Assembly (NCBI GenBank): GCA_002423125.1
Contig: DIUW01000038.1
Location: 1-15,665, forward strand
Length of the DNA: 15,665 bases
DNA from: Legionellaceae bacterium UBA6148
Lineage (GTDB): Bacteria; Pseudomonadota; Gammaproteobacteria; Legionellales; Legionellaceae
Direction: 5' to 3'
Below the pieces are notes generated by a model. It ran no database searches, had not been told where the DNA came from, and saw only the letters and a list, made by a program, of their open reading frames with translations. How positions within the stretch are numbered: the first letter of the stretch is position 1; the number at the start of each line of letters is the position of its first letter. Both the position numbers and the translations under genes were made by a program. Positions 14,135-15,665 of this stretch are shown here, piece by piece.

Positions 14135-14836
14135 ATGCTGAATGATACAATGATGCCATTCGAAGCAAACCATCCAAATACTGAAGCTGAACTGCTCGAA
14201 CGTTGCTGCTCGATAGAGGGTTTAACGTTTCTGCAATTGGCTTCGTTATTAGGGATAATCATTCCTGCGAATCCATTGCAACGTAAAGGGTGGGCTGGGC
14301 AAGCCATTGAGTACGCGTTGGGTGCTACGGCGGGTAATCAAGCTCTTCCTGATTTTCATAAACTGGGCATTGAATTAAAAACGATCCCAGTTAATCATCT
14401 GGGCAAACCGGCTGAATCAACGTTTATAACGACCATTCCATTATTGACTGTCCATCAGCAGGAGTGGAAAACATCGCAATGTTTCGCGAAATTAAAGCGG
14501 GTGTTGTGGGTTCCTGTGGAAGGGGATAGCTCCGTTGATTTTCAATCTCGGAGGATAGGGAAGGGAGTGATTTGGTCCCCCAACCCGACTGAAGAAGATG
14601 TGTTGGCTCGAGACTGGTCAGAATTGACGTTGATGATTGGTACTGGAAAATTATCTGAAATTAATGCAACCATGGGTGAGTATTTACAAGTGAGGCCGAA
14701 AGCCGCCAATGCAAAGTCGCTCTGCTATGGTTTTAATGATGAAGGACGTAAAATCCAGACTTTACCGCGCGGGTTTTACCTGAGAAGTCGATTTACGGCA
14801 GGAATTATTCAACCCAGTGCGCACCGGTCACGATAA
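14135..14836 (+). CDS. mutH: DNA mismatch repair endonuclease MutH
   Basis: MutH nicks the unmethylated strand at hemimethylated GATC sites when activated by MutS-MutL. The 233-residue protein (E. coli 229) carries the type II-like catalytic motif D-x6-E-x-K as Asp73, Glu80 and Lys82 in PDFHKLGIELKTIPV. Other conserved blocks are KGWAGQAIEYALGATAG, LKRVLWVPVEGD, EYLQVRPKAANAKSL and LPRGFYLRSRFT. The start is not certain: ATG 14135 has no clear ribosome site, and ATG 14150 and 14153 are in frame and would remove five or six non-conserved residues. It closely follows the channel gene on the same strand. Presence of MutH implies a Dam-type methylase elsewhere. A strong palindromic region lies downstream. 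Confidence 0.96.
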   Translation: MLNDTMMPFEANHPNTEAELLERCCSIEGLTFLQLASLLGIIIPANPLQRKGWAGQAIEYALGATAGNQALPDFHKLGIELKTIPVNHLGKPAESTFITTIPLLTVHQQEWKTSQCFAKLKRVLWVPVEGDSSVDFQSRRIGKGVIWSPNPTEEDVLARDWSELTLMIGTGKLSEINATMGEYLQVRPKAANAKSLCYGFNDEGRKIQTLPRGFYLRSRFTAGIIQPSAHRSR

Positions 14837-14865
14837 CAAGGGTCGTAACAACAAAATCTAGACAT

Positions 14866-14897
14866 AAAAAAAAGCGGTCGTTTTTTAAAACGACCGC
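14866..14897 (-). terminator. Intrinsic terminator for leftward transcription
   Basis: An 11-bp perfect stem (GCGGTCGTTTT at 14874-14884, AAAACGACCGC at 14887-14897) with a two-base loop is preceded on the plus strand by eight A residues, which become a U8 tract in minus-strand RNA. This suits the end of the transcript from the right-edge gene. For mutH on the plus strand the hairpin is followed by CTTCTAGTTT, without a proper U-tract, so it would be a weak stop in that direction. Confidence 0.75.
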
Positions 14898-14914
14898 CTT
14901 CTAGTTTGGAGTCT

Positions 14915-14954
14915 GGACAAGAATACATGCAAAAAGACGCATGCATTCTTGTCC
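14915..14954. repeat. Left hairpin of the nested palindrome
   Basis: GGACAAGAATACATGC pairs with GCATGCATTCTTGTCC (15 of 16 positions Watson-Crick, the exception being A against C) across the loop AAAAAGAC. The flanks TCT and AAATAA are shared, inverted, with the right hairpin at 15084-15123. Relative to that hairpin the stem carries GAAT/ATTC instead of CGCT/AGCG. Confidence 0.85.
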
Positions 14955-15013
14955 AAATAACGTTAGTCCTTCAATACATCACACCACCTTCTATCCTACC
15001 AAGATAACTTAAG

Positions 15014-15067
15014 AATTAATTAGGGTTTTGAGATAATCATCTAGAAAACTCAAACCCCTAATTAATT
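15014..15067. repeat. Central AT-rich hairpin of the nested palindrome
   Basis: AATTAATTAGGGTTTTGAG faces CTCAAACCCCTAATTAATT, pairing at 18 of 19 positions, or all 19 in RNA if a G-U pair is counted in one strand, across a 16-base loop. It lies near the centre of the outer palindrome and has a different base composition from the two flanking hairpins. Confidence 0.85.
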
Positions 15068-15083
15068 AGGAGCTCATTTATTT

Positions 15084-15123
15084 GGACAACGCTGCATGCG
15101 TCTTTTTGCATGCAGCGTTGTCC
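15084..15123. repeat. Right hairpin of the nested palindrome
   Basis: GGACAACGCTGCATGC pairs perfectly with GCATGCAGCGTTGTCC across the loop GTCTTTTT. The loop is the exact complement of the left hairpin's loop, and the hairpin as a whole is an inverted copy of the left one apart from a compensated stem block. It ends 29 bases from the stop codon of the right-edge gene. Confidence 0.88.
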
Positions 15124-15152
15124 AGACTCCAATTGTAGTAGATGTATGGAGA

Positions 15153-15665
15153 TTAACCCACCATTGCAGCTACATTGTTATTAAGTGCATTCGCAGCGAC
15201 TTCAGGAGCTGGTTTGAAGAACTCTGGTCGGAAGCTTGGTGTGGCAGCATTACGAGTTGCAATGCGAGTGATAATTGGAACTGCGAACACCGTGAGAACG
15301 CTTGCAACGATGTAAGCGAGGTCAAGTAGTAGCTGCTTCAAGGCCGGTTGTTTCGCCAATGTTTTTTGAATGTCTGGAGTCATGATCTGAGCATATTTCT
15401 CTTTAAAGGACTCGCTAGTCATTGAAGGCTGAGCAAGGAAGTCTTTTGAAAGGGTATGAAGGCGACTGCATAATGTTATAACGGCAATATCTTTACTATC
15501 CGCTTCAATTTTAGCAGCCAGCGTTTTTACTAACTCGTCAAATGTAGCCATAACCAATTCACGACCTGTTTTTACTTCTTTTTTATCAGCATTTGCTGCA
15601 TCTTCTGCTGGTTTTGCTGCTGGTTTTGCTGCTGGTTTTGCTGCTGCTTTTGCTTCAGCTGCTTT
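15153..15665 (-). CDS. Unrecognised Lys/Ala/Pro-repeat protein, 3' part only
   Basis: The frame is open from the right edge to TAA at 15155-15153, giving 170 residues of the C-terminal part; the start lies outside the window. The first visible ~36 residues are rich in Lys and Ala with AAKP tandem units, then a charged turn (EDAANADKKEVKTGRE). A helical soluble stretch follows, MATFDELVKTLAAKIEADS onward, with a hydrophobic segment near visible residues 110-135 (LLLDLAYIVASVLTVFAVPII) and an Asn/Ala tail. An internal start at TTG 15557 or ATG 15551 is possible, but no convincing ribosome site precedes either, and the upstream frame is clean. Similar Lys/Ala/Pro linkers occur in TonB-like, histone H1-like and envelope proteins; I do not recognise a family. 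Confidence 0.7.
   Translation of the reverse strand, partial: KAAEAKAAAKPAAKPAAKPAEDAANADKKEVKTGRELVMATFDELVKTLAAKIEADSKDIAVITLCSRLHTLSKDFLAQPSMTSESFKEKYAQIMTPDIQKTLAKQPALKQLLLDLAYIVASVLTVFAVPIITRIATRNAATPSFRPEFFKPAPEVAANALNNNVAAMVG
15605..15652 (-). repeat. 12-bp coding tandem repeat (AAKP units)
   Basis: Three perfect units of CTGCTGGTTTTG and a fourth with one change (CTGCTGCTTTTG) run in tandem on the plus strand. On the minus strand they encode repeated Lys-Pro-Ala-Ala, the fourth unit having Ala in place of Pro. Near-identity at the DNA level suggests recent slippage, so unit number may vary between strains. Confidence 0.85.

Larger units (their letters stand above)
14906..15132. repeat. 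227-bp nested palindromic structure between convergent genes
   Basis: Fifteen-base perfect terminal inverted repeats (TTGGAGTCTGGACAA and TTGTCCAGACTCCAA) bound a region with three internal hairpins at 14915-14954, 15014-15067 and 15084-15123. It fills most of the 316-base gap between mutH and the right-edge gene. There is no open frame and no clear target-site duplication at its borders. It could be a miniature mobile element, a structured 3' region or a cruciform site; its role is not known. Confidence 0.8.

Noticed and set aside
14906..15132. An integron attC site or CRISPR-like array in the nested palindrome.
   Set aside because: No proper GTTRRRY core pair is present, there are no regularly spaced direct repeats, and no integrase or Cas gene is nearby; the repeats are inverted, not direct.

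Overview
The window is a stretch of AT-rich bacterial chromosome carrying twelve complete protein genes that can be named or placed in a family, one complete small lipoprotein gene, and one gene cut by the right edge. The content points to a gammaproteobacterium. MutH is essentially confined to that class, and glyA-nrdR-...-nusB-thiL-pgpA and fmdB-DUF502-aspS are both gammaproteobacterial gene orders. The modest GC, the many palindromic intergenic repeats and the maeA/ppsR pair would suit the Legionella/Coxiella branch, but that placement is inference.

Layout from left to right. Positions 1-210 hold a hexamer microsatellite, a GC-rich hairpin repeat and a decayed arm of a dispersed repeat. 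Positions 211-4203 are a tight plus-strand run: a BON-domain lipoprotein, glyA, nrdR, nusB, thiL and pgpA. The riboflavin genes often found between nrdR and nusB are absent. An AI-2E/PerM-type membrane protein follows (4357-5400). It converges on a leftward two-gene operon, maeA-ppsR (7949-5419), whose genes overlap by ATGA. Rightward again come fmdB-DUF502 (also an ATGA overlap), aspS, a large MscS-superfamily channel and mutH. The right end, on the minus strand, is the C-terminal part of an unrecognised Lys/Ala/Pro-repeat protein.

The metabolic genes are mostly housekeeping: one-carbon metabolism, control of ribonucleotide reductase, transcription antitermination, thiamine pyrophosphate, phosphatidylglycerol, tRNA charging and mismatch repair. 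maeA and ppsR together suggest control of the malate to pyruvate to PEP route.

The most unusual content lies between the genes. A family of ~165-bp near-perfect palindromes with TATACT/AGTATA ends has three full copies (4169-4334, 7987-8151, 9134-9298), a solo decayed arm (136-168) and a 20-bp collapsed remnant at the start codon of the channel gene (11215-11234). Paired changes on both arms distinguish the copies. One copy supplies the last ten or so codons of pgpA. A separate 227-bp nested palindrome (14906-15132) lies between the convergent mutH and right-edge genes. It contains two hairpins that are inverted copies of each other, have complementary loops, and differ by a compensated block in the stem.
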